NCBI RefSeq assembly: GCF_002776525.5
Contig: NC_045439.1
Coordinates: forward strand, 121,053,300 to 121,117,299
Source: Piliocolobus tephrosceles
Lineage: Eukaryota > Chordata > Mammalia > Primates > Cercopithecidae
Direction: 5' to 3'
DNA: 64,000 nucleotides
A model generated the notes under the pieces. The model was not told the DNA's origin, did not search any database, and worked only from the letters and a program-made list of their open reading frames with translations. The first letter of the stretch is position 1, and each line of letters starts with the position of its first letter. This document shows positions 1 to 13,885 of this stretch, piece after piece. The translations under genes and the position numbers were made by a program.

Positions 1-1073
1 CTGATAAAGATTAGTGGAGTCAATGAGATAAATACCAAAAGGGTTGATCCAGGCAGAACCAGCTTGGATAACAGACTTCCTCACTTACGTGAGCTTAATG
101 CTCTCAAGCTCAGCTCTAACCCTGGATCAAACTACTTACACTTCCTCTAAAGACTTAGAGCTAAAAAATAGAAATCTATCTGATTTTCCTTGAAATATTT
201 TTATACAGTATTTCTATTATCTGATCATAGAGACTATTGATGACTATTTTAAAAGTATAGATAGAGGTACAGGTATGGATACAGAGCTATAAGCTTTCCC
301 CTTGCTTTTTATACTTCAAGTACTCCAATACCTAATTCATTTGGAATACAAATTTAATTTTTTTCATTATTTCAATCTCAGTGAAAAATTTCCTATCAAA
401 CTACCAATATTAAATGTACAACTAAATAGCAAAATGTACTTAATGTGGACTTCACACTCAAAACAATTAGGAATTTTTTAAATACTGTTTGGTAGGATTC
501 CAAATTTTTTTTACTATAATCTAAACATGTGTTTATCTTTTGCAGTTATACTTATTTACAATCAAGCTTAAAATAAGACAGCTTAAGGCAACGATTTACT
601 TTACTTTTTACTTTGAAGGCTTATTCTTAGTTGATAACATTTCCGAATATTGCCTTAACAAATAAACCCAGTAATTGTGCTCACAGGTAGAGTCCTAAGA
701 CCATCTTTGCAGGTGCCAGTTTAAACAGGGTCCCTAATTAGGGTAACATTAATGCTCAGGGTGCCTGCTGTCTGTTGATACTACCGGAACTTAATATACT
801 AAACAGATGTATGATTGGTTCTACCTAAGATTACATTTCTCAACTCCAACTATATTTAAATAAAACTCTTCCATTGAAATTTTAGAAACAATGAAATTAT
901 TAGAAAATAAAAAAATACAACTTAGATAAACAGTTACAAATTTGTTAAACCTTAAATATTCCAAATCATTCCATATGTCATTCAAAATAAGACAAAATAA
1001 GACTCAAGTCCTGCTGTCAAGCCACTGGCTCTGCAGCCCAGAACTGCTTTGGTTTCCAGTGTTTCATCTGTAC
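1..1073. other. anonymous AT-rich non-coding DNA
   Basis: I recognise no gene or repeat family here. The sequence is AT-rich with scattered stops in all frames. It may hold very old repeat fragments that cannot be assigned by eye. Confidence 0.5.
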
Positions 1074-1147
1074 TTATAGGGCTGACAGCTCTCTTCCACA
1101 AAGCTATGAAGAAAGTAAAGAAAGTATACATTTACTTTCTTCATAGC
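1074..1147 (+). repeat. left arm of a 74-bp perfect inverted repeat at a gap edge
   Basis: This stretch is the exact reverse complement of 1548-1621 on the other side of the N gap. Within it, 1103-1119 and 1131-1147 are themselves a perfect 17-bp inverted repeat around an 11-nt loop (1120-1130), so a strong hairpin lies at the very edge of the gap. The core word is 'gctatgaagaaagtaaa'. I infer that the locus is one long palindrome and that the assembly broke at it. Confidence 0.9.
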
Positions 1148-1547
1148 NNNNNNNNNNNNNNNNNNNNNNNNNNNNNNNNNNNNNNNNNNNNNNNNNNNNN
1201 NNNNNNNNNNNNNNNNNNNNNNNNNNNNNNNNNNNNNNNNNNNNNNNNNNNNNNNNNNNNNNNNNNNNNNNNNNNNNNNNNNNNNNNNNNNNNNNNNNNN
1301 NNNNNNNNNNNNNNNNNNNNNNNNNNNNNNNNNNNNNNNNNNNNNNNNNNNNNNNNNNNNNNNNNNNNNNNNNNNNNNNNNNNNNNNNNNNNNNNNNNNN
1401 NNNNNNNNNNNNNNNNNNNNNNNNNNNNNNNNNNNNNNNNNNNNNNNNNNNNNNNNNNNNNNNNNNNNNNNNNNNNNNNNNNNNNNNNNNNNNNNNNNNN
1501 NNNNNNNNNNNNNNNNNNNNNNNNNNNNNNNNNNNNNNNNNNNNNNN
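1148..1547. other. assembly gap (400 N)
   Basis: There are 400 undetermined bases between the two arms of a perfect inverted repeat. The gap may be spurious or wrongly sized, because both contig ends stop at the same symmetrical point of a palindrome. Confidence 0.98.
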
Positions 1548-1621
1548 GCTATGAAGAAAGTAAATGTATACTTTCTTTACTTTCTTCATAGCTTTGTGGA
1601 AGAGAGCTGTCAGCCCTATAA
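1548..1621 (-). repeat. right arm of the 74-bp inverted repeat
   Basis: Exact reverse complement of 1074-1147. It repeats the hairpin (stems 1548-1564 and 1576-1592) with the loop in the opposite orientation. If only one palindrome exists, one of the two loop orientations must be a fold-back product or an allelic inversion. Confidence 0.9.
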
Positions 1622-2090
1622 TTCCACAAACTATCTTGTCTTATAATGCAAAACGTGTCTTGTATTAATCATAGAAATAGTTTCTACAGGACTTCTCTAC
1701 CATAGCTGCTGTCCCTTCCTGCGTAAGCTTCCTCTGGCTGTGTCTACTGTCATGGATGCACCATCATCTAGGCTTACAGTCTCACAGCCTCACAGCCCAC
1801 ATCTGACAACTATGACTTCACCGTGTGATTGCTCAACCTTGTTGATTCTTTACGTATTTTAAGAAACATTTGATTTGATTCTATAATTGAGGGGAGAGTA
1901 AAAACTAGCTTCCTGACTGATGGTCATGGTTGGTACATGGTTGTAAGAAATGTATATTAAAATAATTAATGTTCTGTGGTAAGAGGATGTGAATCTTTTT
2001 TTAAAAAATTAAGACTACAGAGGCTGGTAGAGTTAGATTCACTCATTCATAAACTCATTCATCAATTCTTTCATACAGATTGAATAAATC
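1622..2090. other. anonymous non-coding DNA
   Basis: No recognisable gene or repeat. The sequence is AT-rich with stops in all frames. Confidence 0.5.
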
Positions 2091-2094
2091 TTTG

Positions 2095-2180
2095 TAACTA
2101 CTCCTGTTCTGTTATTTGACAAATGAGGAAACTGAGGCTAAGAGACATATCTGAAGTGTAGTCACCAAGAATCAGAGTGT
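2095..2180 (-). repeat. MIR fragment (minus)
   Basis: The core 'gaggaaactgaggctaagag' is the reverse complement of the conserved MIR core around 'cctcagtttcctc'. MIRs are ancient tRNA-derived SINEs shared by all mammals. Only the core is clear, and the boundaries are approximate. Confidence 0.6.
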
Positions 2181-3510
2181 GGTGTGATGTGGCTCAGTGT
2201 GCCCTCTGCTAAGGCAGCGACCCAGTGTGGCCACCTCGGGGTGGTTGGCACCCCTGTTTATTCCAGTAGCAACACAGGATCCCAGGAGCAGAGGGAACTC
2301 TCTGGCCACAAGCACAGAGGCTTTGACAGGTCACTGTTAAAGCAAAGATATACATCTTAGGCTCTATGACAGACCTTAAAATAGCTCACAAGTGGCAGCA
2401 CTGCTTTGAATGACTTTGGAAAGACATCATCACACCCACAACCCAGAGAAAGCTTTTAGTTCAAAGGTGAGGAAGCTTGCATGCCAAGGTCAAGGAGCTG
2501 GAGCCTCAGTAATGTTCCAATAATCCAGACACGTATTCATCCCTGCGGGTATTGAGGAATGTTTAAATTTAACTGGAGGAAGTGCTGTCAAAGTTAAAAC
2601 AAGGAATTCTCTTTTATTTAAAGCGCTTGCTCTTGATTCATTCTGGATAGTGAGTAATATATCTTAAGGTGGGAGGGGAATTGACATGCAATTGTAGATG
2701 CCTGGTGATGGTTTTCAGCTTGTGTGGCAAAGCTGAAAACTGTCGGGGTGGGGGAATAAATACAGAGAATATTTAAAGTCACTAGAATCTCAAGGTGGCC
2801 AAAGTACTCATTAATAGTTTCAAATACTGGGCACAGAATAACTACTTTTCAAAACAAGTGCACGAATTCATCAGCTGTTACTACCACAAGGGCCAAGCTT
2901 GGGAATTGACAGGGCATGTGGCTGGAAAAACTGCTTCTGTTTTGCCTCTAACACAATGTCATAAGAAAGCAGGCATTTAATAAACACTTCGAGTTACCCT
3001 GATGAGTTGAGTTTTACCTGTAGTAAGAGTTATAGTAACATCAGTCAAAATTAAGAAAGCTAAAATTCTTAGTATATGAAGGTTGCAGAATTATTAAAAT
3101 AGACAATCTTTGTATTCTTAAAAACAAATAAAAATCCAAGAAATGTTAATGATCACATGAGATGTGGCAGGAAATTTTTTCCACATTTCAACAGGAAATA
3201 TAAAAAGTTAATTCACTGAGATTCAAGTACATAATATATTTATTATCTATTAAGGTTTTAATAGAAAATACATATTTGAATCTCAGTTAAGTAAAATTTT
3301 AATAGGTAATAAACATATCAGAATATTCAATGCAAGTAATAACCCAAAATGCAAATTAGAAAACAATAATTAAATTAGCACAGATTATGCCCAATGCTGA
3401 TGAGGATAAAACAAACTGGGCAATTCTCTTCTGTTGATAGACATGTTAATTCATTCATTCTTTCTGGGGAAAAAGTAGCAATATACATCTAAAGCCTAAA
3501 ATTGTTTATA
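2181..3510. other. anonymous non-coding DNA
   Basis: No family was recognised. The sequence becomes very AT-rich toward 3000-3480. A 61-codon open frame at 2795-2980 has no recognisable domain or coding context. Confidence 0.45.
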
Positions 3511-3864
3511 GTTTTTTGTTTTGTTTTGTTTTGTTTTTTGTTTTTTGTTTTTTTTTTTTTTGAGACGGAGTCTCGCTCTATCGCCCAGGCTGTAGGGCAG
3601 TGGTCGATCTCGGCTCACTGCAAGCTCCGCCTCCCGGGTTTATGCCATTCTCCTGCCTCAGCCTCCCGAGTAGCTGGGACTATAGGCGCCCGCCACCTCG
3701 CCCAACTAGTTTTGTTGTTGTTGTTGTTGTTGTTGTTGTATTTTTTAGTAGAGACAGGGTTTCACCGTGTTAGCCAGGATATTCTCGATTCCCTGAACTC
3801 CTGATCCGCCTATCTCGGCCTCCCAAAGTGCTGGGATTACAGGCTTGAGCCACCGCACCCGGCC
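3511..3864 (-). mobile_element. AluY, AluYR-type (minus), with internal (TTG)n
   Basis: A full-length dimeric Alu in reverse: an interrupted T-rich tail comes first and 'gcacccggcc' (the reversed 5' end) last. The end 'caggcttgagccacc' and 'cgcccaactagt' match the AluYR lineage of Old World monkeys. A (TTG)n run at 3712-3739 sits in the middle A-rich linker. Possible imperfect target duplications are 'tgtttatag' before and 'tgcttataa' after. Partial open frames inside it are Alu artefacts. Confidence 0.93.
3712..3739. repeat. (TTG)n microsatellite inside Alu linker
   Basis: About nine TTG units replace the usual T-rich stretch between the two Alu monomers. This is a likely polymorphic microsatellite that grew from the Alu linker. 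Confidence 0.9.
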
Positions 3865-3949
3865 TGCTTATAATTTTTAAATCAGTAACTCTTTTTATAA
3901 TTATCTTGCCAGGAAAAGTAATTTTAGATACAAAGCGTTATGTAAAATG

Positions 3950-4180
3950 TGCTTATACCAGCATTATTTTTAACACTAAAAAATCAAAACCAACTTAAAT
4001 GTTTGTGTAAGGTTGGATTCCAAGAATAATTAATAAAATATATAAAATATCCAAACATATGCACACAAGAAAAAAATGTAAATACTAGAAGGAAAATTTT
4101 CAAATATCTGGATAATAAGATTCTCCAGATTCTAAGATATGCATGATGATGTAAAATCCTAGCAAAATCCTAGGAAAAAA
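3950..4180 (+). mobile_element. possible old L1M 3' fragment
   Basis: The order of motifs ('ccaacttaaatgtttgtgt', then 'ataaaatatataaaatatcc') resembles the degenerate end of L1 ORF2, where 'aaatgtccatcaa' is usual. The match is weak and the boundaries are uncertain. Confidence 0.4.
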
Positions 4181-4768
4181 ATGGTATCTTTTTTTTAAAG
4201 ATACCCACTAAAGCACCTTGGAAGTGGGTTTTTTATGTTTTAGAGTATTTTTCCACGAAGAGGATATCCAGCTTCAGTTTAAGTGGGGTCACATGTGTCA
4301 AAGTCTCTCATTACAGGGTAGCTCTGTCCATTCCTGGGCCCTTATATAGGTTCTAGCCAGCCATATGAAAACTTGATACTGAGGCCAATCTCTGTGACAA
4401 GTACCTAATCCCTTTTCTCTCTGATGAACTGGGCCAAACTCCCCAAGGGTTAAAAGCCTTGCACATCCTCATTTGAGGTCTTTTTTCATATTTCATACCA
4501 GGCCTCCCCAGTCACTGGCTGCATTGAAAATATTACTTGCAGTCCTGTGAATCTTACGCCTGACTGGGAACATACATCTGTCCACGCTAAATGGTTTAAT
4601 TCTATTATTCAGTTACTCTGTGCTGTTCCTACCAGTTAGAATATAGGCCCCCATAAAGCTGGCGGGCTCAAAACCTGAATAGAGCTTTCTCTTTCCTAGA
4701 ATACTTAAGCATACGCTCTGAAACATGGGAGATCCATCTCTTGGTCACAGTTTGCTAATTTTTACATT
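4181..4768. other. anonymous non-coding DNA
   Basis: No recognisable gene or repeat in this moderately AT-rich spacer before the next Alu. Confidence 0.45.
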
Positions 4769-4784
4769 AAAAAAATACAACTGG

Positions 4785-6500
<1,716 letters not shown>

Positions 6501-6504
6501 GAAC

Positions 6505-6800
6505 CTCTGGGCATACGATTCTGTGTGAAGCACTTTAAAAAAAGTTGTTCCACTCCCTTCTGATCTCCAGGTTTTCTGATAAAGAATTAGTCATTCCAAT
6601 CATTGTTCCCCTATATGCAATGCTTCATTTTTCTGTGGCTGCTTTCAAGATTCTTTTTCTTTGTCTTTGGTTTTCAGCAGTTTAATTACAGATGTATCTG
6701 AGAGTGGATCTTTTTGAGTCTATCCTGATTGGGGTGCACTAAATAATTTTTTTTTTTTTCACTCTACTTCCTTTCTTGGGCACTGCTTCCTTTAAATGGT
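6505..6800. mobile_element. old L1M-like fragment
   Basis: Motifs such as 'gatctccaggttttctgat', 'tcattgttcccctatatg' and 'tggttttcagcagttt' match a widespread old L1-associated sequence I know from mammalian genomes. The subfamily and orientation cannot be fixed by eye. Confidence 0.55.
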
Positions 6801-7040
6801 TTTCCAGGTCTAGCCTTAGTATTGGGACAGGAAGGAAATGAATGCGTCATGTAAGGTAAATGCCAGGTGGCTCAATTCTCAGGCCCCTCTCCATGCTGTC
6901 TCATTTTTTCCTCTTAGACTTGTAGCTAGAAGAGTTCAAATAAACAGGAGATCCTTAACTCCCTAGCAGTACTTAGGGGAAAAAATGCCTTTCTTTCCCT
7001 TATTAAAAAAACCTGGCCTTCTTAACAGGTCATAAAGTTA

Positions 7041-7041
7041 A

Positions 7042-7072
<31 letters not shown>

Positions 7073-7180
7073 ATGTGTGTGTGTATATATTCTTCATATA
7101 TATATATTTCTGTATGTGTATATATATGTGTGTATATATGTGTGTGTATATATACGCATATATATACACACATACATATA
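7041..7180. repeat. (TA)n/(TG)n compound microsatellite
   Basis: About 28 bp of pure TA at 7041-7068 is followed by alternating TG and TATA blocks up to about 7180. This is low-complexity DNA likely to vary in length. The open frame reading through it is spurious. Confidence 0.95.
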
Positions 7181-9021
7181 AAATCTGTATTTAAGCCTCA
7201 GTGCAAGTCCCCCTTGGCTACAAATATTAATGGCTTTCATGTACATACAGACCCCAACACACCCCCAAGACTAGGAGAACAGCTGGTGATTCTCTGTGCT
7301 GAGCACAGGTGCCTCACTACCTCTTTTCTATGCCTTCTTTCACCATATCCCACCTTCCACCCCACTAGTGCCCTTTCATTACAGCTTCCTGATTGGCTTT
7401 TCATCCTGATCTCTTTGCCCCCTCACAATTTCTCTGTTATGGGTACTATTCTTTTAAACCTAATTTCTATTCTGCTGTGTTAGAAATTCCATTGAAAGTT
7501 GACTCCTTGAATTTAAAAAAAATTAAGGCACTAAGAATTGTCTTGTCTAGAAGAGCTGCTGCCCCACTTCTGAGTGCTCCTGATGAAAGGAGGAAAGGGC
7601 AGGCCCACGCCCACACAACAAGTCCAACCCAAGTTCTCTCAGGGGTCTTTGACTGGCCTAAGAGCTGAGACTCCATTTTCAAGAAGTCTGACCTCATTGA
7701 GGTCTAGCCAGTGTAAGGCAGATTTACAAAAGAAAAGGTAAACTAGATACATTTATTTATAGAAAAACAAAGACTCACCTGGAGGTGGACAGATGAACGA
7801 AGACTCAGCAGTGGGAAACTGGTAAGGAATACTTCATGGCTGGCAACCTGAAAGGGCTGGGAATTAAATGCCAAGTTGCCTTCTTTACTAACTAGAAACA
7901 GAAATATCTAAAGTCTTTCCCATTGTCCCAGAAAAACTTTCTGGTTACATTGGCAACTCAGCTTTGTTTGTATGCAATTGTAGAGAAGAAAGAGGAATGG
8001 CATAATTTTAAGCAATTGGCTAAAGAACACTAAGGAAAGATTATAATATGAGGAACATCAGGCACCCTAACAGATAAGATATTTTTGGTCAAGAATTTCA
8101 ATACCTTCCTTAAGAGAAACAATTGAAACAGCATGCAGTAGTGTTTTTTGTTTTGTTTTGTTTTTTCCTAAGACAGCTAAATTAAGAAGTCATCCATATG
8201 CATTCAAGACCTCACCTGAAATTATTTAGAAAAATCATGTCTTGAAATCTCAAGGGTAAGAGTCACCCACTCTCAGAACTTATATCTTTTAGCAGTGACT
8301 TTGGATAAAGCTGAAATATATTGAAGCATCTCATTAAAAACTGGCCTTTGCTTTATCCAGTCTCACAATCCTCTGAGAAATATGCTAGGGCTGTTTGCAA
8401 AGGTAAATTTTACCTATTAGGGAGGCTGAAATGCAGCCTGTCTCCAGAACAGTTAATTGTCTGAATCTTCATTCTTTATATGTGATAACGATCCACAGCT
8501 ATAGTTCCCTATAGGAAATTTTGGAAGACTGGGAAAACTATATTTCTGTCTAATCTCTGTGTTATCACTTGCCTTAACTAAATATCTCTGAAAATCTCCC
8601 TATTCTTTTTGCAATTAAATAAACTTTAGGCCTCTAACTGTATCCATGGATATCTTTCTGAAAATCACATTACTGCCCCAATGAGACGACTACACAGGAA
8701 GCCATTTTAACTAGGCACACAGAGAGTATGTGAACCATTGCCCAGGGTCTCAATTTTCCCTACAAGAAAATGACATGCAATTTGAAAATGTCTATTGGCA
8801 ATAGTTATTAAACAAACTTGTAAGCATCTACCATGAGCACAGCCTAAATCTGGAATTTAAAAGGATACAAAAGTAAATGACTGTTTTCAAGTAATTTACA
8901 ACTTAATGGAGAAGATTCAATAAATAAAAAGTAGAGAATAGTAAGTACCACTAAACAGGAAAATAAAATGCCTCAGGAGTTCAGAAAAGGGAGCAATTAA
9001 TTCCTACTAAGTATCTTAGAA
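7181..9021. other. anonymous DNA, possibly a diverged LTR
   Basis: No family could be named. Around 7530-8760 the mixed composition and an 'aattaaataaactttagg' polyadenylation-like motif near 8613-8631 are LTR-like, but I see neither matching ends nor a target duplication. A short (TTTTG)n run lies near 8145-8165. Confidence 0.35.
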
Positions 9022-9536
9022 ATACAAATCAAAACCACAATGAGATACCATCTCACACCAGTTAGAATGGTGATCATTAAAAGTGAGAAAACAACAGGTG
9101 CTGGAGAGGATGTGGAGAAACAGGAACACTTTTACACTGTTGGTGGGACTGTAAACTAGTTCAACCATTGTGGAAAACAGTGTGGCAATTCCTCAAGGAT
9201 CTAGAACTAGAAATACCATTTGACCCAGCCATCCCATTACTGAGGATATACCCAAAGGATTATAAATCATGCTACTATAAAGACACATGCACACATATGT
9301 TTATTGCAGCACTATTCACAATAGCAAAGACTTGGAATCAACCCAAATGTCCATCAGTGACAGACTGGATTAAGAAAATGTGGCACATATACACCATGGA
9401 ATACTATGCAGCCATAAAAAAGGATGAGTTCGTGTCCTTTGTAGGGACATGGATGCAGCTGGAAACCATCATTCTCAGCAAACTATCGCAAGAACAGAAA
9501 ACCAAACACCGCATGTTCTCACTCATAGGTGGGAAT
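9022..9536 (+). mobile_element. L1PA-like ORF2 3' segment (plus)
   Basis: This is 5'-truncated L1 matching the last part of ORF2: 'caaaaccacaatgagatacc', 'gtgctggagaggatgtgg' and 'aatactatgcagccataaaa'. The high identity suggests a primate-age subfamily. It stops exactly at 'ggtgggaat', where ORF2 normally ends, and the next base starts a different L1. No poly-A tail or 3'UTR follows. Confidence 0.9.
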
Positions 9537-9626
9537 CACACACCGGGTTCTGAGTATGTCCATGTGAACAACTACACTGCTAGCATGACCAGCATTCAAG
9601 AAAGCCAGTACACTAAACATATATAA
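9168..9626 (+). pseudogene. L1 ORF2 C-terminal remnant
   Basis: The frame encodes the cysteine-region end of L1 ORF2p, including 'IAALFTIAKTWNQPKCP' and 'IYTMEYYAAIKKDEF', with 'KTKHRMFSLIGGN' as the normal protein end. Beyond codon ~123 it runs into the neighbouring L1 5'UTR, so the last ~30 residues are a junction artefact. The endonuclease and reverse transcriptase are absent, so it is a dead fragment. Confidence 0.9.
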
Positions 9627-9948
9627 AACCAAGGACTCTCACAGAGTCTACTTCACTTTCCTGCCACATCTACCAGAGCAGGTACTGGTATCCAAGGCTG
9701 GGAGACCTGAAGATGGATCACATCACAGGACTCTTTGCAGACATCCTTTAGCACCAGCCTGGAGCCTGGAAGCCCTGCTGGGTGATTAGACCCAGAAGAG
9801 CAGGAACAATCACTGCAGTCCAGCTCTCAAGAAGCCACATCCCAGGGGAACGGGAAGAGCACCATATCAAGGGATCACCCCATGAAACGAAAGAATCTGA
9901 ACAGCAGTCCTTGAGTTTCAGACTTTTCCACTAAAATAGGCTACCCAA

Positions 9949-10533
9949 ATGATAAGGAACCAGGAAAGTAATTATGGTAATATGAACAAAACAGGATTCT
10001 ATAATACCCCAAAAGATCACAACAGCTCCCTAGCAATGGATCCAAACCAAGAAGAAATCTCTGAATTGCCAGATACAGAATTTAGAAAGTTGACTATTAA
10101 ATTATTAAAGGAGATATCAGAGAAAGGTGAAAACCAACTCAGAAATTTTTTTAAAATACAGGATATGGATGAAAAATTTTACAGAGAAATAGATATCATA
10201 ATGAAAAAGCAATCACAACTGAAAATAAAAGACACACTTAGAGAAGTACAAAATACACTGGACACTTTCAACAATAGACTAGAACAAATAGAAGAAAGAA
10301 CTTTAGAGCTCAAAGACAAGGCTTTCAAATTAACCCAACCAGAGAAAGAGAAAGAAAAAGGAATTTTAAAAAATGAACAAAACCTCCAAGACATTTGGGA
10401 TTATGTTAAACAGCCAAACTTAAGACTAATTGGTGTTGCTGAGGTAGAAGGAAAACCTAAAAGTTTGGAAAACTTATTTGAGGAAATAATTGAGAAAAAC
10501 TTCCCTGGCCTTGCTATATATCTAGACATCTAA
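9949..10533 (+). pseudogene. L1 ORF1 remnant (coiled coil and start of RRM)
   Basis: This encodes the N-terminal half of L1 ORF1p, the RNA-binding trimeric chaperone. Visible are a long charged coiled coil (about residues 60-130, many E/K/L heptads) and the start of the RRM with 'IWDYVKQPNLRLIGV'. The frame ends at 'NFPGLAIYLDI'; the rest of ORF1 continues out of frame to about 10980. It is truncated by a frameshift, and an intact protein would be about 340 residues. Confidence 0.85.
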
Positions 10534-11196
10534 ATATAAGAAGCTCAAAGAACATCTGGAAAATTCATCACAAAAAGATAATCACTTAGGCACTTAGTCA
10601 TCAGGTTATCTAAAGTCAAGACAAAGGAAAGAATCTTAAGAGCTGTGAGACAAAAATCATCAGATAACCTATAAAGGAAAACTTATCAGATTGACAGCAG
10701 ACTTCCCAACAGAAACCTTACAGGCCATAAGGTATTAGGGTCCCATCTTCAGCCTCCTGAAACGAAATAATTGTCAGCCAAGGATTTTGTATCCAGTGAA
10801 ACCAAGCTTCATAAATACAGGAGAGATAAAGTATTTTTCAGACAAAGAAACAGAGAGAATTTGTCACTACTAAGTCAGAACTACAAGAAATGCTAAAAGG
10901 AATTCTAAATCTTGAAACAAAACCTCAAAATACACAAAAATAGAACCTTCTCAAAGCATAAAACTCACAGGACCTAGACATAACAGAAAAAAAAAAAAGC
11001 TATTAAGGCAATAATTAACATGATGAATGGAACAATATCTCACATCTCAATACTAACTTTGGATGTAAATGGCCTAAATCCTCCACTTAGAAGATACAGA
11101 ATGGCAGAATGGATAAGAATTCACCAACCAAATTTCTGCTGTCTTCAAGAGATTTACCTAACACATAAAAAATTCACATAAATTTAAGGTAAAGGG

Positions 11197-11520
11197 GTGG
11201 GAAAAGACAGTCCACACAAATGGAAGCCAAAAGTGAGAAAGAGTAGCTGTTCTTATACAAAGATAGACAAAACAAACTTTAAAGCAACAACAGTTAAAAA
11301 AGACAAAGATGGATATTATATAATCATAAAAGGATTAGTCCAACAGGAAAATATCACAATCCTAAATATATCTGAGGCTAACACTGACAATCCCAAATTT
11401 ATAAAACAATTACTGCTAGACCAAAGAAATGAGATAGACGTCAATGCAATAATAGTGGGGGATTTCAATACTCCACTGATAGCACTAAACAGGTCACCAA
11501 GACAGAAAGTCAACAGATAA
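11197..11520 (+). pseudogene. L1 ORF2 endonuclease-domain remnant
   Basis: A degenerate piece of the APE-type endonuclease domain. 'QQENITILNI' and 'IIVGDFNTPL' correspond to conserved endonuclease blocks; the latter carries the catalytic D and N of the 'GDFN' motif. Stops and frameshifts on both sides make it non-functional. A downstream ORF2 piece in another frame lies at 11792-11974 ('TTYQNLWDTAKTVLREKY'). Confidence 0.85.
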
Positions 11521-12086
11521 ACTATGGACTTCAACTGTAACCTAGAACAAATGGACTTAACAGATATTTACAGGACATTCTACCCAATAGCTGCAGAATA
11601 GACATTCTTTTTCCAGCACATGGAACAGTCTCCAAGATGGATCATGATAGGTCACAAAATGTCTTAATAAATTTAAGAAAATAGAAATTATATCAAATAT
11701 CCTTTCAGACAACAGTAGAATAAAACCGGAAATTAACTCCAAAGGGAACCCCTCAAACTATACAAATACAAGGAAATTATATAGTCTGCTCTTGAATGAT
11801 CTTTGGGACAATAATGAAATCAAATGGAAATTTAAAAAATTATATGAGCTGAACAATAATAGTGACACAACTTATCAAAACCTCTGGGATACAGCAAAAA
11901 CAGTGCTAAGGGAAAAGTATGTAGCATTAGATACCTACATCAAAACTCTGAAAGAGCACAAGTCGACAATCTAAGCTCACACACTGAGAATCTAGAGAAA
12001 TAAGAACAAACCAAAACCAAACCCAAACCCAGAAGAAAGAAATAACAAAAATCAGAACAAAACTAAATGAAAAATACAAAAGATAA

Positions 12087-12438
<352 letters not shown>

Positions 12439-12970
12439 TAAACAAAATCAATAGACCACTAACAAGATTAACCAAAAAAAGAAAAGACCCAAATAAACTC
12501 AATTAGAAACGAAACAGGAGATATTACAACTGAGACCATGGAAATACAAAAAGTGGTCTAAGAACACGAATAGACAATTCTCAAAAGAAGATATACAAAT
12601 GGCCAAAAAATATGAAAAAATGCTTAACATCACTAATTATTAGGGGAAATGCAGATTTAAAAGCACAATGAGATGTCACCTTCTGCGAGAATGGCCATAA
12701 TTTAAAAATCAAAAAATAATGGATGTTCGCATGGATGTGGTGAAAATGGAACACTTTTACACTGCTGGTGGGAATATAAACTAGTACAACCACTATGGAG
12801 TACAGTGTGGAGACTCCTCAAAAAACTAAAAGAAGAACTACTATTTGATCCAGCAATCCCACTACTGGATATCTACACAGAGGGAAAAAAGTCATTACAT
12901 GAAAAAGACACTTGAACACACATGTTTGTAGCAGTACAATTCACAATGTCAAAAATATGGAACCATCCTA

Positions 12971-13300
<330 letters not shown>

Positions 13301-13699
13301 AGAGTGGATAAAGAAAATGTGGTAAATATACACAATCAAATATTACTCACCCATAAAAAGGAATAAAAGAATGTCTTTTGCAGCAAGTTGGATGGAGTTG
13401 GAGACCATTATTCTAAGTAAAGGAACTCCAGAATAGAAAACCAAATATCATATGTTCTCACCTATAAGTAGGGGCTAAGCTATGAGGACACGAAGGCATA
13501 AGAATGATACAGTGGAATTTGGGAACTTGGGTAGAAGAGGGTCTGGGGGGAGAAATAAAAGACTACACGTTGGGTACAATGTACATTGCTCAGGTGATGG
13601 GTGCACCAAAATCTCAGAAATTATCACTAAATAACTTATCCATGTAACAGAAAACTACCTGTTCCTCCACAAACTAGTGAAACTTTTTTAATAAGAAAG

Positions 13700-13885
13700 A
13701 AAAAGAAAAGAAAACATTCCATCTAGAAGCCACCAGAAGGACCACAACCCTACCAACACCTTGATTTTAGCTCCATTAAAACTTAATTTTGGACTTGAGA
13801 ACTCTGAGATAATAAATTTGTCTTGTTTTAAAGCACTAAATTTATAGTAATTTGTTAGAGTAGCAACAGGAAACTACACATCAAT
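13700..13885 (+). mobile_element. MLT1-type MaLR LTR 3' fragment (plus)
   Basis: Motifs 'ctaccaacaccttgatttt', 'aactctgagataataaat' and a 3' end 'caacaggaaactaca' follow the order of MLT1 LTR ends. MaLR LTRs derive from ancient non-autonomous ERVL relatives. Only the 3' part is present and no internal sequence is seen. Confidence 0.65.

Noticed and set aside
1049..1591. Open frames of 161-180 codons over the N gap
   Set aside because: They consist mostly of undetermined bases and the palindrome arms; the same peptide appears on both strands because the flanks are reverse complements.
7073..7483. 136-codon open frame starting in a TG/TA repeat
   Set aside because: The start is in the microsatellite and the rest has no recognisable domain.
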